DNA of 6,332 nt from an uncultured Sphingomonadaceae bacterium. Its GTDB lineage: Bacteria; Pseudomonadota; Alphaproteobacteria; Sphingomonadales; Sphingomonadaceae. The first letter of the stretch is position 1. The number at the start of each line of letters is the position of its first letter. Positions 1 through 5,604 of the stretch are shown here, piece after piece. The notes under the pieces were generated by a model. It had not been told where the DNA came from. It did no database searches and was given only the letters and a program-made list of their open reading frames with translations. The stretch is taken from contig CALKXX010000066.1 in assembly GCA_938003725.1 (NCBI GenBank), positions 1 to 6,332 of the forward strand, written 5' to 3'. The translations under genes were made by a program, and so were the position numbers.

Positions 1-1272
1 GCGGAGCGCGCGGACCTGCCATATGATATCGATGGTGTAGTCTATAAAGTGGATCGGCTGGATTGGCAGGAACGCTTGGGTTTTGTCGCAAAGGCACCGC
101 GCTGGGCACTGGCCCATAAATTCCCGGCAGAGCAAGCGCAAACGACGCTGGAGAATATTGATATTCAGGTTGGACGCACCGGAAAACTTACCCCGGTTGG
201 ACGTCTAAAGCCTGTCACAGTGGGGGGTGTCGTTGTTTCCAATGTAACCCTGCATAATCGCGATGAAATCGATCGTCTTGGTGTGCGGCCCGGCGACCGG
301 GTGGTGGTGCAGAGGGCAGGGGACGTCATCCCGCAGGTGGTCGAAAATCTTAGCCGCGATGAAAAGCGTGATCCCTATCATTTCCCCGATCGCTGTCCGG
401 AATGCGATAGTGAAGCAGTGGCCGAGGAAGGTGAAGTCGATGTGCGGTGCACCGGCGGCCTTATCTGTCCGGCCCAGCGCTTTCAGCGGCTGGTGCATTT
501 TGTGTCGCGCGGCGCCCTTGATATTGATGGATTGGGCGAAAAGAGTATCGCTGAATTTATAGAAGCGGGCTTTCTAGAGAGTCCCGCCGATATCTTTCGC
601 CTGCGAAACCATCGCGATGAAATTCTGGCCCGCGAAGGCTGGCAGGAAAAGTCTGTGGATAATCTGTTGGATGCTGTGGACAAGAAGCGCGACTTTGACG
701 CGGCGCGGTTATTGTTCGGGCTTGGCATCCGGCATGTTGGCGCCGTGACTGCGCGCGATTTACTGAAAAAGGTCGTTCGGATCACAGAGATTCAATCGCT
801 TGCGGATAGCTTGGACGCTGAGCGTTCGGGAATTGAGCAATTGCCGGAGGAAGAAGATAAAAAATATCATCAACGGATCGACAATGCGATGTCTGAATTG
901 ATAGCGATTGATGGCGTTGGGGCTGCTGCTGGCCATTCGCTGGCCGATTTTTTTCATGAACCGCATAACCGCGCGGTTTGGAACGATTTGATGGAGCAGG
1001 TCTCCCCGCCGGACTATATCGTCGAAACCCGCGATAGTGCGGTGGCCGGCAAAACCGTCGTCTTTACCGGTAAGCTTGAAACCATGAGCCGGGACGAGGC
1101 AAAGGCGCAGGCGGAGGCTTTGGGCGCAAAGGCGTCCGGTTCGGTCAGCGCCAAAACTGACTTGCTGGTCGCTGGTCCCGGTGCGGGCTCAAAAATGAAA
1201 AAGGCTGAGGCATTGGGCATCGAGGTTGTCGACGAAGCTGCCTGGGCCAATATTGTAAAGGCGGCCGGTTAG
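1..1272 (+). CDS. ligA: NAD-dependent DNA ligase LigA, 5'-truncated by the window edge
   Basis: This enzyme seals nicks in duplex DNA with NAD+ as the adenylate donor, in replication and repair. The window holds the last 423 codons; bacterial LigA is usually about 670-700 residues, so the N-terminal Ia domain and the catalytic KxDG lysine lie upstream. Residues 7-16 (PYDIDGVVYK) are nucleotidyltransferase motif IV and WALAHKFP (about 36-42) is motif V. The OB-fold follows (VGRTGKLTPVGRLKPV, then LHNRDEI and GDRVVVQRAGDVIPQV). A four-cysteine zinc finger has Cys at about 132, 135, 150 and 156. Helix-hairpin-helix repeats follow (ALDIDGLGEKSI; FGLGIRHVGAVTA; AIDGVGAAAG). A C-terminal BRCT domain starts near 344 (GKTVVFTGKL ... 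TDLLVAGPGAGSKMKKAEALG). The frame is open from base 1 to the TAG, with no sign of damage. It converges on copy A of the secreted family with a 21-bp gap. The identification is secure. Confidence 0.98.
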   Translation, partial: AERADLPYDIDGVVYKVDRLDWQERLGFVAKAPRWALAHKFPAEQAQTTLENIDIQVGRTGKLTPVGRLKPVTVGGVVVSNVTLHNRDEIDRLGVRPGDRVVVQRAGDVIPQVVENLSRDEKRDPYHFPDRCPECDSEAVAEEGEVDVRCTGGLICPAQRFQRLVHFVSRGALDIDGLGEKSIAEFIEAGFLESPADIFRLRNHRDEILAREGWQEKSVDNLLDAVDKKRDFDAARLLFGLGIRHVGAVTARDLLKKVVRITEIQSLADSLDAERSGIEQLPEEEDKKYHQRIDNAMSELIAIDGVGAAAGHSLADFFHEPHNRAVWNDLMEQVSPPDYIVETRDSAVAGKTVVFTGKLETMSRDEAKAQAEALGAKASGSVSAKTDLLVAGPGAGSKMKKAEALGIEVVDEAAWANIVKAAG

Positions 1273-1293
1273 GCTGCAGCCAGTCCGAATCTG

Positions 1294-2253
1294 TTACTTA
1301 GCGTCCTCAGGGGTTTTTAGTGCCTCACGTACAGTGTGGATCATCGCGGATCGATGCAGGGGTGCTTTCACATTGGCAGGCACCTTATAGAGCCCGCGCA
1401 GCATTAGCATGTCCGCTTCACCGATCGAGCCAAGCTTTGATTGACCGGTCGGTGTTCCTGCAAAAAGCGACAATATAGAGTTTGCAGGTGGCGGCTTATC
1501 AAAATTGACATCAATATCAATCAGCGACACCAGCGCGGCATAGTCGGCCAGCTGGTTGAGTGATATGTCTTTGAGCGCCCGGTTTTCGATCAGGAGGTAA
1601 GAGTAGTTGATACCGACAAAATCAGACTGCTGAACCATCGACTTCACATGGGTGCGCTGTCCCCGGACGGAAATTTCACCTTGTGGTGACATCAGAGTAA
1701 TGGTGCCTCCCCTGGCGGGACGCCCACTATCGCTGGCCATGGCAACTGTTGACTTCCAGCTATAAACAGGTCCTTCGCTTTGCATCATTTTGTCGCGTTC
1801 GCTGTGCGTCATGGAGCCAAAGAGCCTAGATTTGTTCTTTCGAAGGGACTCAATTTCTTTTGAACCGTCATCAACCGCAATGACAAACAGATTGGCTCTG
1901 CATTTCGCAGGAGCCACAGACAATTCCGCAACCTCGGCAATATCGCGAATGCGGTCCTCCATCATCGCAGCCTGTTTTTCAGGGATGCCGCCGACAGAGG
2001 GACAAATAGGAGCCGCAAAGCGCGCATATTGACCACTATTTTTGCCGCCTCTTGAGACATTGAATTGATTGGCAATCAGTTCCTGAATGATCTCCGTTTT
2101 GGTTTTCAGTCCAGTAACAACAATCTCATCAGTCGTTTCCGCATCTGTTTTGGTATCTTTTGTTGCCTGTGCAGGACCACCAAGGGTCAGAAGGACGGAA
2201 GCTCCCATTAGAAGGGACAGTGAGGTTTTATGCGCAAAAATTTGATGTTTCAT
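1294..2253 (-). CDS. Secreted two-cysteine protein of unknown function, copy A
   Basis: I do not recognise a named family. The 319-residue product starts with a typical signal peptide: basic start (MKHQIFAHK), hydrophobic core (LSLLMGASVLLTLGG) and an AQA cleavage site after residue 30, so it is probably exported to the periplasm or beyond. The mature protein has an EIVVTG segment (43-48), resembling the start of many sphingomonad TonB-dependent receptors, then ARFAAPICPSVGG with Cys84, and KCRANLFV with Cys118; the cysteines may form a disulfide. Later blocks shared with copies B and C are GPVYSWKS (161-168), RTHVKS (200-205), SYLLIENRAL, QLADYA, SILSLF and a C-terminal LYKVPANVKAPLHRSAM. 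No catalytic motif is evident. The ATG is favoured because it gives a complete signal peptide and the same length as copy B; no Shine-Dalgarno stands out. Directly upstream lies a desaturase relic, mirroring the desaturase-copy B arrangement. The gene is real; its function is unknown. Confidence 0.9.
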   Translation of the reverse strand: MKHQIFAHKTSLSLLMGASVLLTLGGPAQATKDTKTDAETTDEIVVTGLKTKTEIIQELIANQFNVSRGGKNSGQYARFAAPICPSVGGIPEKQAAMMEDRIRDIAEVAELSVAPAKCRANLFVIAVDDGSKEIESLRKNKSRLFGSMTHSERDKMMQSEGPVYSWKSTVAMASDSGRPARGGTITLMSPQGEISVRGQRTHVKSMVQQSDFVGINYSYLLIENRALKDISLNQLADYAALVSLIDIDVNFDKPPPANSILSLFAGTPTGQSKLGSIGEADMLMLRGLYKVPANVKAPLHRSAMIHTVREALKTPEDAK

Positions 2254-2273
2254 GATTACAGCGTAACCAATTC

Positions 2274-2286
2274 GTCTTGAAAAGAC
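2274..2286. repeat. Small inverted repeat upstream of copy A
   Basis: GTCTT (2274-2278) and AAGAC (2282-2286) are perfect inverted arms around a 3-nt centre, 21-33 bp upstream of the copy A start codon. This position suits an operator or the edge of a promoter, but the repeat is short enough to be chance. No convincing -10 box is nearby: TTGTCT, 16 nt, then TTACGC is the best I can find and it is poor. Confidence 0.25.
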
Positions 2287-2330
2287 AAATTTTACACCGA
2301 TAGACTCGCTGGAATAGGGAGTCGCTCCTA

Positions 2331-2350
2331 GGTTAGGCGAGAGACTAACC
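2331..2350. repeat. 6-bp inverted repeat in the relic-copy A spacer
   Basis: GGTTAG (2331-2336) and CTAACC (2345-2350) form perfect arms around an 8-nt loop, in the 114-bp spacer between the desaturase relic and copy A. It has no T-run on the minus strand, so it is not a good intrinsic terminator. It could be a regulator site or an RNA hairpin in a leader. The adjacent 2323-2329 segment also shows a short GGAG/CTCC hairpin. Evidence is only the symmetry. Confidence 0.25.
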
Positions 2351-2367
2351 CTTTCTCCAATAACTTT

Positions 2368-2580
2368 TCAGGCTTTCGTTGCCGTTTCCTTGATCGCTAA
2401 ATCCTTTATGTCGAAGCTACTTTTTTTCTCCTGGAAAATTGGTCAGGCGAGATACCGTTCCAATTTCGCATCATGTCACTGAATATCAGAAACAATCCAT
2501 TTGGGATGGTCAGCGGAATGCTGGCAAGAGCGCCCGCCAATTGCGGGGCCGCAAGATCTTGAGGCCAATATTGCGAAGAC
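2368..2580 (-). pseudogene. Decayed, internally deleted relic of a fatty acid hydroxylase / sterol desaturase
   Basis: Read on the minus strand, 2580-2461 aligns with codons about 59-96 of the intact desaturase at 3968-4825. The relic gives APQLAGALASIPL and GLFLIFSDMMRNW; the intact gene gives APQWAGVLAGIPL and GLFLVFDDMMQYW. About 10 bp later, 2450-2368 aligns with codons 259-285 in another frame: A-stop-PIFQEKK and IKDLAIKETATKA-stop, against AWPIFPENK and VKELAAIEAAAKT-stop. The missing part, about residues 97-258, holds every histidine cluster, so no enzyme can be made. Further damage is a TGG-to-TGA stop, a frame change across the junction and a one-codon loss near the end. The 5' end is uncertain; similarity fades before the copy B stop at 2604. 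The relic stands before copy A as the intact gene stands before copy B, which suggests a tandem duplication followed by deletion. It has no independent ORF of useful size, so automated annotation would probably call this region empty. Confidence 0.88.
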
Positions 2581-2603
2581 GGCGGCTTAGATGTTGCTAG
2601 AAT

Positions 2604-3563
2604 CTAATCCGCTTTTTCGTCGCTGGCCAACGATTGCTCGATTGCGTGTAGCATTGCCGAACGCTGGAGCGATGCTTTTACATTCGCTGGTACTTTGTAA
2701 AGTCCCCGCAGCATCAATAGATCACCATTGCTCAAATTTTGGGGCTTGCTTTGATCATCGACTAAATCAGAAAATAGGGACAAAATCGAACTTGCAGGTG
2801 GCGCGGTATCAAAATTAACATCAATATCGATCAGCGAAGCAACCGACGCATAGTCAGCCAGTTGCGTTGGTGATACACCAGTTAAAGCGCGACTCTCGAT
2901 CAATAGATATGAATAAGATATCCCGGTAAAGGTAGTCTTTTTGATTTTTGATTTTACATGGCTGCGCTGGCCGCCAAATGACATCACGCCAAGATTCCCG
3001 TCATCACCAACGACGGAATAGCTTCCTGCTCTTGCATCGGTACCTGAATCACTGGCCATTCTCTGTGACGATTTCCAGCTATAAACTGGGCCGCCGCTGA
3101 GGACCATTTTGTCACGCTGGCTGTGCGTCAGAGAAGAAAAAACACCTCCCCTTTTTTTTCGCAGCATAGCGATTTCCTCAACTCCATCCGCAACAACAGC
3201 AACGAAAAGATTGGGACGACATTTTTTTGCTGCAATCGGCAGCTCGGCCAACAGAGCAACTTCCCTGATCCGATTCTCAATCTCAAGCTTTTGTTTGTCA
3301 GAAAAGCCACCAACGGACGGACAAATAGGTGCAGCAAACCGGGCATATTGTCCGGTTTGTTTTCCCCCACCAGAAATTTTAAATTGATTTGTGATTAAGT
3401 TTTGTAATTGCTCAACTTTGGTTTGCTGACCGATTACAACAATGTCTTCCGATTCCTTATTGGCATCTTTGGTAGCCATTGTTGGGGCCGACAGCGTCAG
3501 TAATATTGTCAGACAAGAAACTTTTCCGAAGGACAAAGCGATTGAGGAAGATTTACTTTTCAT
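2604..3563 (-). CDS. Secreted two-cysteine protein of unknown function, copy B
   Basis: This is the close paralogue of copy A, clearly alignable end to end (most of the conserved blocks are identical), and its function is unknown. From the ATG at 3563 it is 319 residues, the same as copy A. A signal peptide (MKSKSSS, core CLTILLTLSAP) is cleaved after PTMA at residue 30, leaving mature TKD, again as in copy A. An in-frame TTG at 3590 would add nine residues, but it would lie inside the probable promoter and spoil the match, so it was rejected. Landmarks are DIVVIG (40-45), ARFAAPICPSVGG with Cys81, KCRPNLFV with Cys115, GPVYSWKS, RSHVKS, QLADYA, SLIDIDVNFD, SILSLF and LYKVPANVKASLQRSAM. The stretch between MASDSG and RSHVKS differs most from copy A and is a few residues longer. 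The DNA looks more AT-rich than ligA and contains an A8G4 run in the coding strand. The desaturase lies upstream, separated by the inverted-repeat element. Confidence 0.9.
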   Translation of the reverse strand: MKSKSSSIALSFGKVSCLTILLTLSAPTMATKDANKESEDIVVIGQQTKVEQLQNLITNQFKISGGGKQTGQYARFAAPICPSVGGFSDKQKLEIENRIREVALLAELPIAAKKCRPNLFVAVVADGVEEIAMLRKKRGGVFSSLTHSQRDKMVLSGGPVYSWKSSQRMASDSGTDARAGSYSVVGDDGNLGVMSFGGQRSHVKSKIKKTTFTGISYSYLLIESRALTGVSPTQLADYASVASLIDIDVNFDTAPPASSILSLFSDLVDDQSKPQNLSNGDLLMLRGLYKVPANVKASLQRSAMLHAIEQSLASDEKAD

Positions 3564-3569
3564 TCGCAG

Positions 3570-3597
3570 ACTATATCGAAATAGCAGCAAAATTCAA
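3570..3597 (-). promoter_or_regulatory. Candidate promoter of copy B, placed for a leaderless transcript
   Basis: On the minus strand TTGAAT (3597-3592), a 16-nt spacer and TATAGT (3575-3570) make a reasonable sigma-70-like pair. The -10 box ends 6 nt before the ATG at 3563, so transcription would begin at or next to the start codon. The absence of a Shine-Dalgarno sequence in front of that ATG fits a leaderless message. The -35 box lies only a few bases from the edge of the 270-bp element, so insertion could have replaced or exposed upstream control. Based on motif inspection only. Confidence 0.45.
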
Positions 3598-3600
3598 ATG

Positions 3601-3628
3601 TTAGGGTCAGGACCTATTAAATATGTGG
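3601..3628 (+). repeat. Left terminal inverted repeat of the MITE-like element
   Basis: This 28-bp arm is the exact reverse complement of 3843-3870. It starts TTAGGGTCAGGACC and ends AAATATGTGG. It lies 37 bp upstream of the copy B start codon. Confidence 0.92.
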
Positions 3629-3777
3629 GCGTGGCGTCAAAATGGCAAAAATATCGGGTGAAAGTGACTGCCGGGAAGGCACATTGCCTTTCCAAGGGAG
3701 CTTTTGCACGAGATTGAAGCCATTTTGTCGTCCAAAGGATTTGACCGATTTGGCCCTGTGCAGCGTCAGCAAAGCTT

Positions 3778-3796
3778 GCAATAGTGCCGCTATTGC
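3778..3796. repeat. Internal hairpin of the MITE-like element
   Basis: GCAATAG (3778-3784) and CTATTGC (3790-3796) are perfect 7-bp arms around a 5-nt loop inside the element. It may give secondary structure to a transcript reading through, or may be part of the transposase recognition region. No T-run follows that would make it an obvious terminator. Confidence 0.45.
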
Positions 3797-3842
3797 TGCC
3801 CTTTACTTCCTCGCTCAAGGCCAAATCGCCTCAAACCACGCT

Positions 3843-3870
3843 CCACATATTTAATAGGTCCTGACCCTAA
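3843..3870 (-). repeat. Right terminal inverted repeat of the MITE-like element
   Basis: This 28-bp arm is the exact reverse complement of 3601-3628, ending CCTGACCCTAA on the plus strand. It lies about 97 bp beyond the desaturase stop codon. Confidence 0.92.
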
Positions 3871-3967
3871 GCCAAATGGGTTTTATCTTTCGCCTGTCTA
3901 GAACAATAATGGCGACTATTCTTACACAACACGAGTAACCGCCTTTCCCTCTCTCCAAGCAATAATC

Positions 3968-4825
3968 CTATGTTTTTGCAGCAGCCTCTATTGCAGCAAG
4001 TTCTTTCACGCCGTGACCACCTTCTTTATTCTCTGGGAAAATTGGCCAGGCAAGTTGTTGTCCCAATGTTGCGGGCGCAAGATTTTCGACACCATAGCTG
4101 TCGGGGTAGCGGCGGGTGATTTTCGCTGTCCCAAACAATATATCCCAAAAGAAAAGCAGGTTTCCGAAATTGCCTTTGTAATTTGTTACGCCGTCGGACT
4201 TGTGCCGGCCATGGTGCGCATGATGGGTTGAAGGGGTCGAAATAGTCCGTTCCACCACCCACATGAGGGGGGACAGCCACTGAATGTCGTAGAGTTTTTT
4301 ATCCCAGGCGACGTCGCTATGTGCGCCGATGATCACCGTCATTTTCACAATGATATAACCGACATAGACCCATCCGAGGCCCAGATAGATGAGGGCACCG
4401 GAGAACCAGATGCTCGGCATGGTCAGATAATAGAAAATATTGTTCCGATAGACGAGCCGGATGCTCATATATCTGGCATTATGGTGCGAGCGGTGCAGAT
4501 TATAGAGAAACGGTACGCTGTGCGATAGCCGGTGCCACCAATATTGCATCATGTCATCGAATACCAGAAACAGCCCAATTGCGGCGATGAGCGGAATGCC
4601 GGCAAGAACGCCCGCCCATTGCGGGGCCACAGCACCCAGAATATATTGCGCAACGACGATGATTGTGGGTTGGGTAAAAATCAGCAGCACCGCTGATCCA
4701 ATAATCTCGACAAACGCATCATCGCGTGTTTGTTCCGGCTTGCTGAACAATTTTGTGCGGAAAAATTCCAATAGACCGAAAAATAGAAATATTCCGGTAA
4801 TTGCTATAATTTCAGGCCGCATCAT
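3968..4825 (-). CDS. Fatty acid hydroxylase / sterol desaturase superfamily membrane enzyme
   Basis: This 285-residue integral-membrane protein belongs to the non-haem di-iron hydroxylase/desaturase superfamily, which oxidises lipid-like substrates (fatty acyl chains, sterols, carotenoids) in the membrane. The histidine clusters are complete: HRLSH (98-102, HX3H), HRSHH (111-115, HX2HH), an additional His169 in IIGAHSDVAW, and HHAHHGRH (201-208, HX2HH plus a further His). Hydrophobic spans lie near 5-21, 41-58, 68-90, 130-150 and 152-168. The substrate cannot be told from sequence; a sterol substrate is not implied by the family name. A Shine-Dalgarno-like GGGAG lies upstream of tandem ATG codons; spacing favours the second ATG (4822) over the first (4825). 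The Crp-type regulator is divergent across about 75 bp. Downstream are the MITE-like element and copy B, perhaps once one transcript. A disabled second copy lies at 2368-2580. Confidence 0.93.
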   Translation of the reverse strand: MMRPEIIAITGIFLFFGLLEFFRTKLFSKPEQTRDDAFVEIIGSAVLLIFTQPTIIVVAQYILGAVAPQWAGVLAGIPLIAAIGLFLVFDDMMQYWWHRLSHSVPFLYNLHRSHHNARYMSIRLVYRNNIFYYLTMPSIWFSGALIYLGLGWVYVGYIIVKMTVIIGAHSDVAWDKKLYDIQWLSPLMWVVERTISTPSTHHAHHGRHKSDGVTNYKGNFGNLLFFWDILFGTAKITRRYPDSYGVENLAPATLGQQLAWPIFPENKEGGHGVKELAAIEAAAKT

Positions 4826-4829
4826 ATCT

Positions 4830-4834
4830 CTCCC
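4830..4834 (-). promoter_or_regulatory. Shine-Dalgarno of the desaturase
   Basis: GGGAG on the minus strand lies 4 nt before the first ATG (4825) and 7 nt before the second (4822). The second spacing is closer to optimal, so translation may start one codon later. Confidence 0.55.
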
Positions 4835-4899
4835 AAAGCTACGCTAGTCCGTTGCAGACTTGCATTTGCGCTTTAGTTAGCTCAATCCGGGATTTTAGA
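4835..4899. promoter_or_regulatory. Divergent promoter region between desaturase and Crp-type regulator
   Basis: This short spacer must hold the start signals for both genes. On the plus strand TTGCAG (4852-4857), 16 nt, then TAGTTA (4874-4879) is a weak candidate promoter for the regulator. TTGCA occurs twice in close succession (4852, 4860). I see no TTGA-N6-TCAA or TGTGA-N6-TCACA type Crp/Fnr site, so control of the desaturase by its neighbour is suggested by position only. Confidence 0.35.
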
Positions 4900-5592
4900 A
4901 TGCAAAGAGGTTATCATTTGAGCAATTTTCCCAAACATGAAGGCCGGGGCAGGAGTGCGACTGATTTTGTCACAGCGTTACCGGATGATGTGCGGAAACG
5001 CCTGTTGGGGGAGGGACGACCGCACCGGTTTGCCAAGGGACAATTGATCCACCAACGCGGAGATCCGGGGACAGAATTTTGTTACATTGAAAGCGGTTCG
5101 GTACAGATCGGACGTTTCTCTGCCGATGGGCGGTTAACGTTATTTGCCTTGCTTGGTGCAGGAGATAGCTTTGGCGAGCAGGCATTTCTAGGCGAATTTC
5201 CGCGCATGGTGGATGCGATTGCGGGGAGTGATTGCACTGTTGTTCGTATCGGTGAGGACGAGCTACAGCGCCTGATAAACTCTGATGCAGGCGCAGCGCG
5301 GATATTGCTGAAGACTATGGCGCATATGGTGCAACAGGCCTTTGACATGATAGAGGATAGCCGCAACCTGACGGTAGAACAGCGACTTGTTCAGGTGATA
5401 TTACGTCTCTGTGGTAACGCGGCCGGCGAGATTTTGGTTACAGTCACACAGCAGGAACTGGCTGACCTTGTCGGCGTTACGCGGGTGTCTTTGGGAAAAG
5501 CGCTGGCCCGGCTGGAGCGCGCGGGATTGGTTTCGCGAAAATACGGCAAAATCGTGGTGCCCGACAAACGGGAGCTGCGTTTGGCGGGTTGA
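4900..5592 (+). CDS. Crp/Fnr family transcriptional regulator
   Basis: From the ATG at 4900 this is a 230-residue regulator. The N-terminal cyclic-nucleotide-binding type beta-barrel (about 28-125) shows KGQLIHQRGDPGTEFCYIES and GDSFGEQAFLGEFPR. A dimerisation helix follows (about 125-160), then a C-terminal winged helix (TQQELADLVGVTRVSLGKALARLERAGLVSRK, about 183-214). Gly92-Glu93 and Arg102 sit where E. coli CRP has its cAMP-contacting Gly-Glu and Arg, but the adjacent Ser is Met, so the ligand is uncertain. The N-terminal cysteine cluster of FNR is absent, so it should not be an Fe-S oxygen sensor. The start is debatable: TTG at 4852 would add 16 residues, and TTG at 4918 has a better Shine-Dalgarno (AGAGG, 7 nt). 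It is divergent from the desaturase and convergent with copy C; it may control this locus, but no operator is visible. Confidence 0.93.
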   Translation: MQRGYHLSNFPKHEGRGRSATDFVTALPDDVRKRLLGEGRPHRFAKGQLIHQRGDPGTEFCYIESGSVQIGRFSADGRLTLFALLGAGDSFGEQAFLGEFPRMVDAIAGSDCTVVRIGEDELQRLINSDAGAARILLKTMAHMVQQAFDMIEDSRNLTVEQRLVQVILRLCGNAAGEILVTVTQQELADLVGVTRVSLGKALARLERAGLVSRKYGKIVVPDKRELRLAG

Positions 5593-5604
5593 ATGATCGC
5601 AATC

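Larger units (their letters stand above)
3601..3870. mobile_element. 270-bp MITE-like non-autonomous element with 28-bp perfect terminal inverted repeats
   Basis: The ends are perfect 28-bp inverted repeats beginning TTAGGGTCAGGACC, and the similarity runs on a few more bases (GCGTGG) with one indel. The roughly 200-bp interior has no credible gene; the small open frames in it run out through the repeats. Internal symmetry includes GCAATAG/CTATTGC at 3778-3796 and a stem around 3680-3700. The ends TTA...TAA would allow a TA or TTA target duplication, as in mariner/IS630-type MITEs. Alternatively CAAATG occurs just outside the left end (3595-3600) and 2 bp beyond the right end (3873-3878). The GGTC-AG-GACC core is a small hairpin, which also recalls the ends mobilised by REP-associated (Y1) transposases. 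The parent family cannot be settled here. The element separates the desaturase from copy B. Confidence 0.8.

Noticed and set aside
1268..1293. GGCTGCAGCC palindrome after ligA as a bidirectional terminator
   Set aside because: The perfect palindrome leaves almost no loop and no T-run follows on either strand; termination here is not supported.
3157..3370. Several alternative-frame open frames over copies A, B, C, the desaturase and ligA
   Set aside because: They overlap genes with clear homology or signal peptides in the main frame and show only shifted versions of it.
3564..3590. Upstream TTG start for copy B adding nine residues
   Set aside because: It would overlap the likely -10 region, lacks a ribosome site, and breaks the equal 319-residue length and signal peptide match with copy A.
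3594..3854. Two small open frames inside and across the 270-bp element, one on each strand (about 70-76 codons)
   Set aside because: Both run out into the terminal inverted repeats, have no recognisable motif, and are as expected by chance in a non-coding element.
3871..3967. Terminator after the desaturase
   Set aside because: Only weak, mismatched symmetry (AGAACAATA near TATTCTT) is visible, without a proper stem and T-run.
4852..4899. TTG start for the Crp-type regulator at 4852
   Set aside because: The extra residues have no family counterpart and the ATG at 4900 is closer to usual length; the TTG at 4918 remains a possible alternative.
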